DNA of 64,000 nucleotides from Paraspadella gotoi. Lineage: Eukaryota; Chaetognatha. Position numbers and translations under genes: made by a program. Below, piece after piece: positions 26,601 through 47,831 of this stretch (position 1 is the first letter of the stretch; every line of letters starts with the position of its first letter). The notes under the pieces were generated by a model that worked only from the letters and a program-made list of their open reading frames with translations, was not told where the DNA came from and ran no database searches. The stretch is taken from assembly GCA_051294375.1 (NCBI GenBank), contig CM119269.1, positions 15,077,918 through 15,141,917 of the forward strand, read 5' to 3'.

Positions 26601-28990
26601 GAAATCTCTTATTGCACCCATGATCCAGGGAGGTCCTTTTAGCAGTTAATTCAGTGCTTCTTCAAAAAGATATACTGTTTAACTTCAGGTAGACAATATA
26701 ATATTTCAATTATATCAAAATCAGGTTCAGAAAATAGCATTGAAATACAGAAGTTCTATTCGCTTGAATCCTGAGCCACCTCAAAAGGGCATTTGACTAA
26801 ACCTTCAACAACATCCATATAGTCTCATGGGAAAAGCCTGCACAGATTTAGATTCATATGAAATCTCTATTGCACCCAATGATCAGGAGGTCCTTTTACA
26901 GTTAATTCAGAGTGCTCTTTCAAAAGATATTACTGTTTAACTTCAGGTAGACAATATAATTTTTCAATTATATCAAAAAATCAGGTACAGAAAATAGCAT
27001 TGAAAACAGAGTTCTATTCGCTTGAATCCTGAGCCACCTCAAAAGGTGGCATTGACTAAACCTTCAACAACATCCATTATAGTCTTCATGGGAAAAAGCC
27101 TGCCACAGATTTAGATTCATTATGAAATCTCTATTCCACCCAATGATCCAGGAGGTCCTTTTAGTGAGCTAAGTGCTCTTTTCAAAAGAAATTTATCTGG
27201 TTTAACTTCAGGTAGACAATATAATATTTCAATTATATCAAAATCAGGTACAGAAAATAGCATTGAAATACAGAGTTCTATTCGCTTGAATCCTGAGCCA
27301 CCTCAAAAAGGTGGCATTTGACTAAACCTTCAACAACATCCATTATAGTCTCATGGAAAAGCCTGCCACAGATTTAGATTCATATGAAATCTCTATTTGC
27401 ACCCAATGATCCAGGAGGTCCTTTTACAGTTATTCCAGTGCTCTTTCAAAAGATATTACTGGTTTAACTTCAGGTAGACAAATAATATTTCAATTATATC
27501 AAAATCAGGTACCAGAAATAGCATTGAAATACAGAGTTCTATTCGCTTGAATCCTGAGCCACCTCAAAAGGTGGCACTTGACTAAACCTTCAACAACATC
27601 CATTATAGTCTCATGGGAAAAGCCGCCACAGATTTAGATTCATATGAAATCTCTATTGCACCCAATGATCCAGGAGGTCCTTTTACATATACTTCAGTGC
27701 TCTTTCAAAAGATATTACTCCTTTACTCTCAGGTAGACAATATATTATTTCAATTATATCAAAATCAGGTACAGAAAATAGCATTGAAAATACAGAGTTC
27801 TATTCGCTTGAATCCTGAGCCACCTCAAAAATGTCATTGACTAAACACTTCAACAACATCCATTATAGTCTCATGGGAAAAAGCCTGCCACAGATTTAGA
27901 TTCATATGAAATCTCTATTGCACCCAATGATCCAGGAGGTCCTTTTACAGTTTAATTCCAGTGCTCTTTCTCAAAAGATATTACTGGTTTAACTTCAGGT
28001 AGAAATATAATATTTCAATTATATCAAATCAGGTACAGAAAATAGCATTGAAATACAGAGTTCTATTCGCTTGAATCCTGAGCCACCTCAAAAAGGTGGC
28101 ATTGACTAAACCTTTCAACAACATCCATTATAGTCTCATGGGAAAAGCCTGCCACAGATTTAGATTCATATGAAATCTCTATGCACCCAATGATCCAGGA
28201 GGTCCTTTTTTACAGTTAATTCCAGTGCTCTTTCAAAAGATATTACTGTTTAACTTCAGGGTAGACAATATAATATTTCAATTATTATCAAAATCAGGCA
28301 GAAAATACATTGAATACAGATTCTATTCGCTTGAATCCTGAGCCACCTCAAAAGGTGCATTGACTAAACCTTCAACAACATCCATTATAGTCTCATGGGA
28401 ATAAGCCTGCACAGATTTAGATTCATATGAAATCTCTATTGCACCCCAATGATCCAGGAGGTCCTTTTACAGTTAATTCCAGTGCTCTTTCAAAAGAATT
28501 ACTGGTTTAACTTCAGGTAGACAAATATAATATTTCAATTATATCAAAATCAGGTCAGAAAAATAGCATTGAAATACAGAGTTCTATTCGCTTGAATCCT
28601 GAGCCACCTCAAAAGGTGGCATTGACTAAACCTTCAACAACATCGCATTATAGTCTCATGGGAAAAGCACTGCCACAGATTTAGATTCATATGAAATCTC
28701 TATGCACCCAATGATCCAGGAGGTCCTTTACAGTTAATTCCAGTGCTCTTTCAAAAGATATTACTCGTTTAACTCCAGCGTAGACAATATAATATTTCAC
28801 ATTATATCAAAATCAGGTACAGAAAATAGCATTGAAAAACAGAGTTCTATTCGCTTGAATCCTGAGCCACCTCAAAAGTGGCATTGACTAAACCTGCAAA
28901 CAACATCCATTATAGTCTCATGGGAAAAGCCTGCCACAGATTTAGATTCATATGAAAATAGTATTTACACCAATGATCCAGTGAGGTCCA
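23691..28990 (+). repeat. FN3-coding tandem array III, subtype B units
   Basis: About 20 units of 261 bp that form a separate, internally homogeneous FN3 subtype. Against subtype A they read roughly TTSIIVSWEKPATDLDSYE, then EISIAPNDPGGPF, SSALSKDITGLTSGRQYNI, IEIQSSI and the linker RLNPEPPQKVA. The change is abrupt at both ends: subtype A precedes it and A-like units follow from about 29.0 kb. Most units carry one or two indels, so no long open frame survives, but the residue pattern is continuous. The consensus given here is my reading across noisy units. Confidence 0.8.
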
Positions 28991-29043
28991 TTGCAGGTTG
29001 ACTCAAGTGCTATTTTCAGAAAAGTTTCTGGTTTGACTTCAGG

Positions 29044-35415
<6,372 letters not shown>

Positions 35416-35790
35416 TTAAAATTATTTTGCCCCGTTGAACGGACGGACATGGCGAATATTTTTAAACGGTGTTTGTGTCTTGTCAGATTGATTTTTGATT
35501 ATTTCAGGCATTTGGATTTTTTGCGTTAATTTTTGTTTTGCAGCATTTCAATTTTTCTTTAAACAATTATTGAAGTATTGTCAATACTATTGATATGATT
35601 TGTAAATGACTTGTTTAATACGTATAAGATGGATACTAAATGCCAAATTTAAATTATTTTGTTTGGTAATTGATTAAAAGAGATGTTTTCGTTTCATTTA
35701 TAATGAAATTTTTATTATTTGCCTGGCGAAAGTAAAATTTAGCCATTTGTCTAATACTTTACAAATTAACAAACTACTTTTTATAATTTT

Positions 35791-35803
35791 AATAAACAAT
35801 AAA
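35791..35803 (+). terminator. Poly(A) signals of the phosphatase gene
   Basis: Two overlapping-range AATAAA hexamers about 380 nt after the stop codon, in an AT-rich 3' UTR-like stretch. Confidence 0.5.
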
Positions 35804-36982
35804 AACAAATCTATTAAGTTACAACAACATTAGAACTTGATCATTCAACAAATCAAGTTGTCATTATCGGTTCCGCTGTTCAGATGTTTTCTCTCTTCGT
35901 CCGTCGGCGTCCCCTCTCGTCGCCTTCGTTAAATCAGAGCATGACTCGATGAGTCTAAGACTCATCACTCACGCCCCTAACCCTCCGTCGGTCTATCAGT
36001 CTGTCTGGCCGTCCATCTGATCTAAATCGGATCTTCGCCCACCCGCCGACTCTTTCGTCTCCCTGTTAGGAGACGTTATACTTCGTTTCATTTTTTCTTT
36101 CCGACACTGAGTTTCTATTTGTCTGATGCTCTCGAAATTACGTACAATTGAATTTTATCTTAAATTTCCCAGTATCCTATTTATTATTTACAGGAAAGTA
36201 ACGGTATTTGCCGTCAAAAACTGTGTTGAATCCTTCGTCGGGAGTTACCCGTTCAGTTCACACGTTCGTACCTGGTCTGTTCCGCATGACGCCGGGAAAC
36301 CGGTCGTCGAATATCGGTGAGTTTTGGGGAGAAATGTTATGTCGCATAAGATCGTTCGTTATCAGGATGACCACTCTAAAGGATGGTCAAACGTCAAGAC
36401 TGACTTTCATTAAGTCTGAAAAGAACCACCTCTTCGACCGAGCGGAGAGGAAGATAGTCGTCTAGTCTCAAGACTTTACAAGTCGATTTTACAGTCCTGT
36501 GCAAAAAAAGTCGCTCTTAAATCATAAATTGCGCGCGGTTCATGCATGTATTATTAAAAAAATTGAATAATGAATGTATATTTTTAAAAGAGGAATCCAT
36601 ATTTGTAATTTAAAAGAAAATCGGTCCAGCCATTTAAGAACAATAATACCTGAAAGAGAATTGGTCAAAAATAAAATTTTGGGGAGAAACACATTTAAAA
36701 ATATTTAAAGATCTGCAGAAACCCGAAGACACTTTTTAGTCTTAATTTCTGGGCGTTATATTCCTGTATTATAAAAAATTTAGAATGGGAAATGTGGATT
36801 TTTGAAAAATAAATTCATTTGTATAAATTATTAAAAAAATCGTGTCATTAAAAAGCTACTGCACCCTAAACCTAAAAATAAGCAAATTTTATTCTTATAA
36901 TTATATGAACAATCTATGAACCGGATTTCATGCTATATATTCAGATAAAAGTAACATTTCTTTTGGCTTAAAATCTGTAAAA
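35804..36982. other. Downstream flank with CpG-rich block, no gene recognised
   Basis: Holds a CpG-rich block (about 35,870-36,480) with a short perfect hairpin (GTCTCCCTGTTAGGAGAC, about 36,057) and an exon-like piece at 36,194-36,315 flanked by CAG and GTGAGT. Its translations match nothing I recognise. The ACAGTCCTGTGCAAAAAAA motif lies near 36,492. The whole block is present in copy 1 with indels. Confidence 0.4.
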
Positions 36983-37130
36983 CTGTTGATAGCGGGTCAT
37001 TGGTGCAGGAGGCAAGTCATTCGCCTCCCAATCTGAAGTTCCGGGGTTCTAGCCCGGTGGCTGCCTCGCAGTTAAGTGTTAGTCTGATCCGAAGCTCAGG
37101 GACTGCTTAAATTAAACGGTTCTATCACTA
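36983..37130 (+). mobile_element. tRNA-derived SINE-like repeat, family 1
   Basis: Same element as at 17,713-17,859, with the B-box-like GGGTTCTAGCCC, an anticodon-arm-like GGAGGC/GCCTCC pairing and the shared 3' body. Its presence in both phosphatase flanks shows that it predates the duplication, or that both flanks are the same locus. Confidence 0.55.
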
Positions 37131-38242
37131 CTTCACTAGCTCATAAAAATTATCCTAAATTATTCTGTCTTCACTCTTCACATTTTTTTTCATATTACTG
37201 CTTATTTTTGATTTTTAGTTTTAAGTTTTAATATTAAAATTGAGTACTATATAATCATGATTTTTAGATAGTGCCGACCTCTGTTTTGGATATTATTGAC
37301 ATTTAGTATATCCGAAATTTATGGTGTATTTTGGAAGCGAGATCGAGATATTTGATAAGCCCGGTTTAAAAAATATTTCAAAATAATACAATTTCAAAAG
37401 CGAGATGCTCGAGCTAAGTTGATCCGATTTCGTGAACCTGAGTCGAAGGCGGTCGTTTCAATTCAGTTCGCAGAATATCCTATGCCTCGCGAAGGGCATG
37501 TTTCCAAACTTCGAAGAGATTTTCTCAATCCCTCGCGTCGCTAAGTTCTGGGTGAGGCTAAGAAAACCACATTCCAGCAGAATTTGCATCGATAAAAACT
37601 TAAAACAGTTTGAAGTAATTTTAAATATTCGTCCGCAAACGAACAGGGAGGACAAGCAGCGAAATATCAAATTCTAAATTCGAAGAGCTAAGTCGGGAAT
37701 CGCACAACGAATTTATTCAAACTCAGCACTCCATTGGCCGCTCTACAAGCGGATTCTTATTCTCGGTCTTGGGTTTTTTAAATTTCTCGGCCGAGTTGGG
37801 GAAAGGAATTGGGTTTGATACGAAATGCTTTTCTCCTCAGCAAGAGACTTTCAACGCAGTATTATCCTATTCTTTCTCCGCATATAAAGCTCTATGCGGA
37901 GTCGATCGTGGATTTCCGGATAAAGAGAAACAAAATTGGTCGTTCGTTCTCACCGACCCGTTGGTTGATTGTTGCCCCAATCCCGCTCCTCCCCTTTCGT
38001 TCAACCGGTTTGGCGACTCGGCGAAAACTCGTCCGTCAGGACGCACGACATTCGTCGAGTCTATTTCGCTGAGACTGCACAAAAACAATCGTCATCATCA
38101 TCCTCGGCCTATGTTTTTGTGGGAGCCACGAGTCTCGGGAGCTCGATTGGTGGACGCCGGAATTCGAATCGCCCGACCCTTTTTTTTTTGTTCCATCGTT
38201 TAATATCATTGAAAGAAAATTATCCGAAGCTCAAAACAAACG
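37131..38242. other. Intergenic region and probable promoter of the Ral locus
   Basis: The homology between the two phosphatase copies ends near 37,180. Beyond it, 37.4-38.2 kb is richer in CpG and contains only short unrecognised open frames. A TATA-like CATATAAAG lies at about 37,879, some 360 nt before the first ATG of the cysteine-rich exon. No conserved gene is visible. Confidence 0.35.
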
Positions 38243-39634
38243 ATGAGCGATTACGACGCTGTCTCTGCTGGCGGCAGCGTTTCCGATTTTGGTGGCTCTG
38301 ACGCGTCTGACTCTCGTAATCCGGAGGAACCGGAAGATGCGCCGGAAACTGTGAGTCGCAGCGACGAAGGGGAACCGGGCGTCGACGATGACGACGACCG
38401 CGTGGAGCGCGACAGCATTGACTCTGCGTCGCTGGGAGACCTTTATCACTGCTGTCCCTGCTGCGGGACTACCACGTGTTGTTGCCTTTGCGCCTGTTGC
38501 AAATGCCTCCCCCCAGTTTGTTTGCGTCCATTAACAAAGAAAGTCAATAGCGGAGCCCATTGTCTGTTGAGGTAGGAAGCATATTACTGCTCAACGGATT
38601 TCTAAAAAATGTATCACTATTGTAATTAATAAAGTTAAAATGGGTTTACCTTCTATGTATAATATTATGTGTTTTATTCGTTTACAACAATTAGTTGAAA
38701 CAGTACATTCAAAAGGGCATACAGCATTACAGATAAACGCATAAATTGTACAGTTTACAATTCAACAAAATTTAAATATTTAAATTAACAGAACGAAAAA
38801 AAAAAATAACAATAAGCTGACAAGATTTTTAGAATATTGTTTCTAGAGGAAAAATGCTTGGATTCAAAGTTTTTTGATCTACAAGAAAAAATTTTATAGA
38901 TATCATTATATCCAAATGAGGACCTTAATGATCGTACACTCTCCCATCTATTCCAACCAAAATTTTTTCTAATGCCATCATTTATTGCTACATTTACTTT
39001 GGTCAAGTGAAGTGAAAGAGTATCTTTTGCAAGATACTCTTTCACTTCACTTCCGTACGTAAGTATTGTGACACAATTGGTGTAGTACAAACGCATTAAA
39101 ACCGTTTTATCAGGGTTTCGCGATTGGTTTTGTAAACCACTTATCCAGATCGGATCGGATGACTGGCTTGGCCAAAATGAAATTAGTCCGGCGATACTAG
39201 TCTCGTGCGCAACTTTTTTAAAAAAATTTTTCCCCATTTTTAAATTTTTTCTTTCTCACGTATAGTTTCTCCCTTTAGTTTTAAAAAAAAAATGTTTTAA
39301 TGTTTCGGCTTTCCTAATGCGTTATGATTTTGATGAAATTATTTATTCTAATTTTTTTATATAATACAAACGTAAAAAAACTGATGACTGACTTTCTTCA
39401 GGTCATTTTAGTAATAGTAAAATAGTAAATTAATTTTTTTAATGAAGGTATAAAAAACTGTGCATACATAATTATTGAGCAAAAACGATCTAACTTTCAT
39501 TAGTTCATAATTTTATTACACTTCGTTTAGGTGGTGTTGTCCATGCATAACTAGATGTCAAGAACGTTGTAGCGACTGTTGTCAACCGAAAAGCTTGAAT
39601 AAACCCGAACCCGTGGTATCCCCATTCACCCAAG
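38243..39634 (+). CDS. Cysteine-rich acidic leader exons, in frame with Ral
   Basis: Two exons, 38,243-38,571 and 39,531-39,634. The first encodes a Ser/Asp/Glu-rich segment (residues 1-68), then a dense cysteine cluster at about residues 70-94 with 12 Cys in 25 positions (HCCPCCGTTTCCCLCACCKC). The second adds seven more (WCCPCITRCQERCSDCC). Phases match (2, then 1), and joining to the acceptor at 39,709 keeps the frame open into the Ral start Met, giving a 157-residue extension. There is no signal peptide or membrane span. The cluster recalls the palmitoylated cysteine string of DnaJC5-type proteins, but that is only a resemblance. Alternatives are a separate short gene ending in the unspliced first exon (stop at 38,573-38,575, AATAAA at 38,628) or an incidentally open 5' UTR. 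Confidence 0.5.
38628..38633 (+). terminator. Poly(A) signal inside the first intron of the leader
   Basis: AATAAA 53 nt after the in-frame stop that follows the unspliced cysteine-rich exon. It would allow a short transcript ending here. Confidence 0.35.
38785..39237 (-). mobile_element. LINE reverse-transcriptase C-terminal fragment
   Basis: A 150-codon minus-strand open frame with the pattern seen after the RT domain of LINE ORF2 proteins: LRxYYTNCVTILTYGSE, then NVAINDGIRKNFGWNRWESV and LRSSFGYNDIYKIF. It lacks the catalytic FADD region, so it is a 5'-truncated insertion in the intron between the two cysteine-rich exons. Family assignment is by pattern only. Confidence 0.55.
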
Positions 39635-39746
39635 GTAAATCTTCCTCGTTCTCATTTATTTTGTTGACAGTCGACGAGTCTTTCCATTCTTTGCAATTTC
39701 AATTTCAGGACGAGAATCCAAACGAAAGTTAATCCCATTTTCCGGG

Positions 39747-42883
<3,137 letters not shown>

Positions 42884-42905
42884 AATGAATTTAAGGCACG
42901 GTTCA

Positions 42906-42911
42906 AATAAA
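42906..42911 (+). terminator. Poly(A) signal of the first Ral terminal exon
   Basis: AATAAA 23 nt after the stop codon of the CC-SVM terminal exon. Its use would exclude the downstream terminal exon. Confidence 0.6.
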
Positions 42912-43379
42912 TAAGTTTAATGGACTCGAGTCTATTTTATCATTAAAAATCTAATCTAGATAAAAAGATTTTTCTCATTTGAAATTGTTCTTGGTAAATG
43001 ATGATTAAATGTGGTGAACTGACAAGTGGCAGAGAGCTCTTTTTTGGAACTTGGGGGAACCGCACTCCTACGCAGTCCTAGCGTTTATTAATCTTTTTCT
43101 AAAAAAGAAACCAAATTATTTTAGATGAAAAATATAAATTAAAAATAATGAATTATTTAAATTAACGTAAGATTAAACTTAAGAATAAAAGGAAAAATGA
43201 TTCGGTTAAATTGTCGTCCCTCACCTACCTCAAATTACGATAATATTGTTGCCATTCAACCAAATTTCTACTGATTGGAAATGTCTCGTGAATTATCATT
43301 CCCTATTGCCTAATGCAAATCCTAATCCTATAGATTAGTATAAAAACAAGTTTTATTCATTTTTTAAAATTTACTCCAG

Positions 43380-43487
43380 GTCTTCTTCGATTTAATGAGA
43401 GAAATCAAAAGGCGGAAAGTCGAAACAGAGACACAACTCAATAAAACGGATAAGAAAACGAAAAAACGAAAATGTGTGATTCTTTGA
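43380..43487 (+). CDS. Ral: Alternative last exon of Ral, polybasic CVIL tail
   Basis: Preceded by a good acceptor (TTTACTCCAG) and in phase 0 with the shared exon ending at 42,699. It encodes 35 residues: VFFDLMREIKRRK, which matches the canonical Ral helix 5, a Lys-rich stretch (KTDKKTKKRK) and the CAAX box CVIL, then TGA. It has the same length as the upstream terminal exon (108 nt), so the two isoforms have equal length but different tails. A Leu at the last CAAX position favours geranylgeranylation, as in vertebrate Ral. This exon looks like the ancestral end of the protein. No AATAAA is close downstream; an ATTAAA lies near 43.9 kb. Confidence 0.85.
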   Translation, partial: VFFDLMREIKRRKVETETQLNKTDKKTKKRKCVIL

Positions 43488-44521
43488 TTCTCCCCGTTAA
43501 ACAATTGGATATTCTTTCAACCAAACTAACATAATCCCAAAAATGTAGAAAACATTTAAAACGGACAAACGCAAGTTTGTCTTGTTCCAAAACTGTTTTC
43601 ACATTTTTTGTATCGCGATTATTTTCTTAGGGGAGGCCATTTTCAAAAGTTACGTAACCCTTTTAATTTCATTTGATGCTATTGCTTTTTTTTTTCATGT
43701 CTAAATCTTTACTTTTGTTCAACGCCTGCTATCATTAATTCATTTTCAATCGGAAACTGTAACCAACGCTTTTTTTATAATGTGATAATTCTTCAATCCT
43801 CTTAGGTAGATTTTCTTTTGCGTCATTAATATATGAATGATTTGTTTGGTATTTAAACTCTTTCTGATAATTTATTATTGCGAGATATGACCTAAATTAA
43901 AGCTAGCTGTAATGTTTATTAATTAAGATCTACTTGAAATTCTTAGAATATTTCATATGAATATTACATGACAAGGGAGCAACTTCTCGGTATTAAAAAT
44001 AAGATATTATTCAGGATGAAGAATTAGAATACTCTATAACAAAATATTTTGCCGGATAAGTACTAATTACAGATTAACATGTCCCGTTATCATTTGTCCA
44101 TCTTTGCAAAGATCTTAAACCTGCGCCCGTCCCTATTTCGTTACTGCTGAAGAAAAGTGGATTGACTCGCATCCAACCAAGTACGAGGTACGAGTACTAA
44201 ATTAAATTAGGATAAATAGTTGTAAAATACCGACTACAATAAAAGGATTAAATTATAATGATCTTGAACAACAATCTAAATTGAATCAACTAGACATAAT
44301 GATTAGAAAAGATAAGCTGAATATCTTATTTATTCATTTCTATATCTCAACTCGACATAGTTTTGATTTGACCCCGCGTTTTGACTTTGATCGCTCGAAG
44401 GCCTCTCATTTTCAAGTCGCTGAAATTTTGTCAGGTGTTACAATTGAAACGAAGCTCTTTGTTCTCAGTGGTTTAAAAAGGCAATGAATTAGGGTCAGGC
44501 TGCATTCGGTTAAAATAAAGA
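43488..44521. other. Intergenic, no gene recognised
   Basis: AT-rich sequence holding the presumed 3' UTR of the long Ral transcript and the upstream region of the astacin gene. The only open frame above 60 codons (44,281-44,487) matches nothing I recognise. Confidence 0.5.
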
Positions 44522-47035
44522 ATGAAGATTTTATTTATAATCGCGTTAAAATTAGTCTTCGCTCGCTGCGAGGATTTTCTCCCCGGACTTTCCGCGGAAG
44601 AAATTAACCAGGTTTTTATTTGCGCTTCGGGAAATCACGGATTTTATTTGGTCTATAAATTATGTGATACTGAATAATTTTAATCAATTCTCGGCAGAGA
44701 GCTGCTATTACTATTAAACCCTTTTATCAAATAATACGGTATTAATAAGAAAGTGAATGCGGCCTAAGATTTAAGCTGCCGTTTCTTGTTTTCTCTTTAT
44801 ATCTGACATGAATGCAAAGGACTGACTTTTTACCAGCTGCCGACGCCGTACGGCAAGCAAGAGGAGTTTCCGGATGGGAAATCCATCGACGAAGTGATCG
44901 CCAATGCCGTAACCCAAACGGAGGGCGAGGATGAGTTGGGGGATGGAGATCTGCTGGTGGAAATGGACATGGTTTTGTCGAAGGAACGTTATCGAATGCA
45001 ATACAGAGGTCAGGAAATTATAATAACTTTGTAAGACATCCGACTAGTTATCTCAGGACACCTTCCGCCATTTTGTTAGGCTCTCATTATGCTGGAGGGG
45101 CTATGAAAAACAGTTGGTACCGTTGGCCGAAGGCAACAATTCCGTATCAAGTGTCTTCTTCTTTTTCTGGGGGCAAAGATAAATTCATTTATTCTGCCAT
45201 GAAGGTAATTATTGATGTATGATTCTGACAATTTTATTCATTTCAGTGTATGGTATAGTTGAATGATGTAAATATCTAAAAAATATTACCCGTTAAGCTT
45301 AACTGAGACATGGTTTAAACAATTGAAAATAACCTCAAGGAATGGATGGACAAAACTTGTATCGTGTTTACTCCGGCGGGAAGTGACAAACACAAGGAAG
45401 CAGGTCACAACCACAAAATCTCAATTTTTAGTGGAAGCGGATGTTATTCTGGCGTGGGATACAATCACGGGGATCACCGTGTCTCTCTCTCCTTGAGCGG
45501 ATGCGCTTATCACGGAACGGCGCTACATGAGTTGGGTCATTCCATTGGGCTGCATCACGAGCAGAGCCGCATTGATAGGTATCTTCTAATTTCTTCCAGA
45601 GAATTTTTGTCAATTTAAGAAAAACACGGTTCATTACGTTACAGAGATTCGGCTTTAAAAATAGCTTATGCCAATGTACCCAGTAATTTGGCTTACAACT
45701 TTCACAAACAAACAGACTCGGATCCAATGGGTGTCAAGTACGATTTTTGTTCTATTATGCATTACGGCAATACGGGTATGTAGTGTTTGCAGTCTTTGGC
45801 CTTTTTTATGGAACTAATTGTATTCAAAATCTCTGGTATTATTTCACAGCATTTTCTTCTAATGGAAAATTCTCAATATTAACCAGAAATCAAGATTATC
45901 AGTTTTCTATCGGAAACCCTGGGAGCAAGGTGTGGTTTTGATGAAATAATTCACTAAGATATAGATATAGACGAAGACAGCCGTTTCTAGCCGTTTAGAA
46001 ATTCAAATAATAAATGAAACTCTTTGCCCATTTTATTTTAAACCAGGGTCATAAGAATTCTCTCACTTTTACCGACGCCAAAATTGTCAATATAATGTAC
46101 AATTGCAACTCTCAATGCGATAAGAACGCAGCTTGTAAATCGCCGTGCTACGTAAATCACAAATGCCAGTGTCAATGCCCTTTACCCGCGGACGAGTGCC
46201 CCAAAAAACCTTGCAAAGATTACAGGTACATATTGACATGTTAGTATTCTTTACGGAGTTGAAAAATCAGAAAAATCTCCATTCTTTTGCATCTATTGTT
46301 AAGCGACACTAGCCAATGCCTATCGTGGAAGAGTTCCAATCGTTGTCACACCGGAAATACTTGGATGACGCGGAATTGCGCGGAAACCTGCGGATTTTGT
46401 GCCGAAGCCAAGAGAGTTTTAGGTACTTTGGTGCCACCACCTCTCACCGTCGCGCGTCATGACTTTCTCGCGCGTTTTTCCGCTCTTAGGGAAGGACCTC
46501 ATTATCGGCGAAGGGGAAACTGAAACCGGAGGCGGCGGCGAATCCGAAGTTACTCCCGATCCGAATCCACCCGTGACTGCTTCACCGGCCAAAGGCGAAC
46601 TTGGACCCAATTGCAAGGTCTGTCACTTCGTCACTTTCGGTCTTGTTCCTTTAATCATTCAAATTTCAATGCTTCTCGTTCTCAGGATCGCCAGGCGAAC
46701 TGCGGCGCCTTTGTCGAATTTTATCGTCACAACTGCTACACGGATAGCTCCGAGTTTTTGAGACCCATGTGCCCTAAATCTTGCGGAATTTGTCTGCCGT
46801 GTGAAGGTACGCAAACATGGCTGAAGGATAATCTTTTTAATCTTTATACAAATGTAATCGCCAGATCTGTATTATTTGAGTATTATTTAACAACAATTTT
46901 ACAATTTTTGTCACAGACTTGGATTCGAAATGTGCGAAATGGGCGAATCTTGGTTATTGTTACGAAAGGGGATTAAATGATCAGCACATTTACATGGCCG
47001 ATAACTGTAAACGTGCATGCGGATTTTGTATTTAG
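44522..47035 (+). CDS. Secreted astacin metalloprotease with three ShK domains
   Basis: A zinc endopeptidase of the astacin (M12A) family, 467 residues, intact over 11 exons: 44,522-44,611; 44,837-45,008; 45,080-45,205; 45,340-45,578; 45,645-45,775; 45,850-45,929; 46,047-46,225; 46,304-46,422; 46,490-46,617; 46,686-46,806; 46,917-47,035. Order: signal peptide (KILFIIALKLVFA), propeptide ending VEMDMVLS, catalytic domain from WYRWPKATIPY with the zinc site HELGHSIGLHHEQSRIDRD and Met-turn SIMHY, a Cys-rich EGF-like segment (exon 7), ShK 1 (exon 8), an acidic Gly/Pro linker (exon 9), ShK 2 (exon 10) and ShK 3 (exon 11, ending CGFCI). The propeptide site aligns with the FxGD aspartate switch, but the Gly is replaced by Met. 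ShK tails are common in nematode and cnidarian astacins and are likely binding modules here. AATAAA is at 47,119. Confidence 0.93.
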
Positions 47036-47118
47036 TGACTGATATTTTATAATTAATGTAACATTAAATTAACATCACGTACTATTGACGTAAATTCTCA
47101 ATTCTATTTATTACCGCC

Positions 47119-47124
47119 AATAAA
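47119..47124 (+). terminator. Poly(A) signal of the astacin gene
   Basis: AATAAA 84 nt after the stop codon. Confidence 0.6.
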
Positions 47125-47319
47125 CTTGAGGTAAAAATGTTCTTTATTAGTTTTAGCTTGATAAATCTTCGTTTCTGTTAAGTCCTGACGAGGGAGTTCT
47201 CTTTATTTCTGTAAAAATATATGAAAATCAATTCTCGATCGGATAATATGAATTATAAAACACATCCTGCAGTTCTAATCTAGTTATTCAGCAAGTATTT
47301 TTAGACCTAGTAAACAAAT

Positions 47320-47770
47320 TAGGGTAAAATTTTATTTTCGCTGACCGGGGTTTTAGCCTTGTTATTTTTTAAATATTTATAAATATTGATTTAAGGGGTT
47401 AGGAGGGGTTAAGGGTAGTTTAGGGTTAAGGTTAAAAGTGAGAGTAATTAAATAAAAAAAATTTTAATTTCTTGTTTAAATAAATATTTTTAAGTAGTTT
47501 TTCAAAAAATGTAAAAATAAAATTTAGTCAAAATATTTTTAAAAAAATTATTATTTAATTATTTTAACCCTAAGCCCTTTTTAAACTTAACTCCCTTAAA
47601 AGTAAAATTAACCTCAAACTGGGGTAAAATTTTATTTTTACTGACCCGGGTTTTGAACTCTTTAAAAAACTTTTTTAAAAACTTTTTTAAAAAATTTATA
47701 GATAACGAAAATTATTTAATTACCCTAACCTTAAACTCTTTTAACCCTAACTACTAGTATGATGTGAAAA
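47320..47770. repeat. Composite repeat with direct and inverted GGGTTA-rich blocks
   Basis: Two direct copies of GGGTAAAATTTTATTTT.GCTGACC-GGGTTTT (near 47,331 and 47,624) flank blocks in which GGGTTA/GGGTTAAG runs are answered by TTAACCCTAA on the same strand, so the segment can fold back. It is not a telomere array: the units are irregular. Confidence 0.45.
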
Positions 47771-47831
47771 AAAATTTAGCATATAATACGTAAAAATAAA
47801 AACTATTAATTTAATTTAATTTCATACATTA

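Noticed and set aside
1-29000. CRISPR-like or satellite array because of regular repeats
   Set aside because: The 261-bp units encode FN3 domains with no spacers; the genome is clearly animal.
36126-36465. Possible exon in the CpG-rich block downstream of the phosphatase
   Set aside because: Flanked by CAG and GTGAGT, but the frame differs between the two copies and neither translation resembles a known domain.
37432-38203. Open frames before the cysteine-rich exon
   Set aside because: Several overlapping frames on both strands with no domain pattern; more likely promoter or 5' UTR.
47320-47770. Telomere-like TTAGGG repeats
   Set aside because: Units are irregular, occur in both orientations and lie between ordinary genes.
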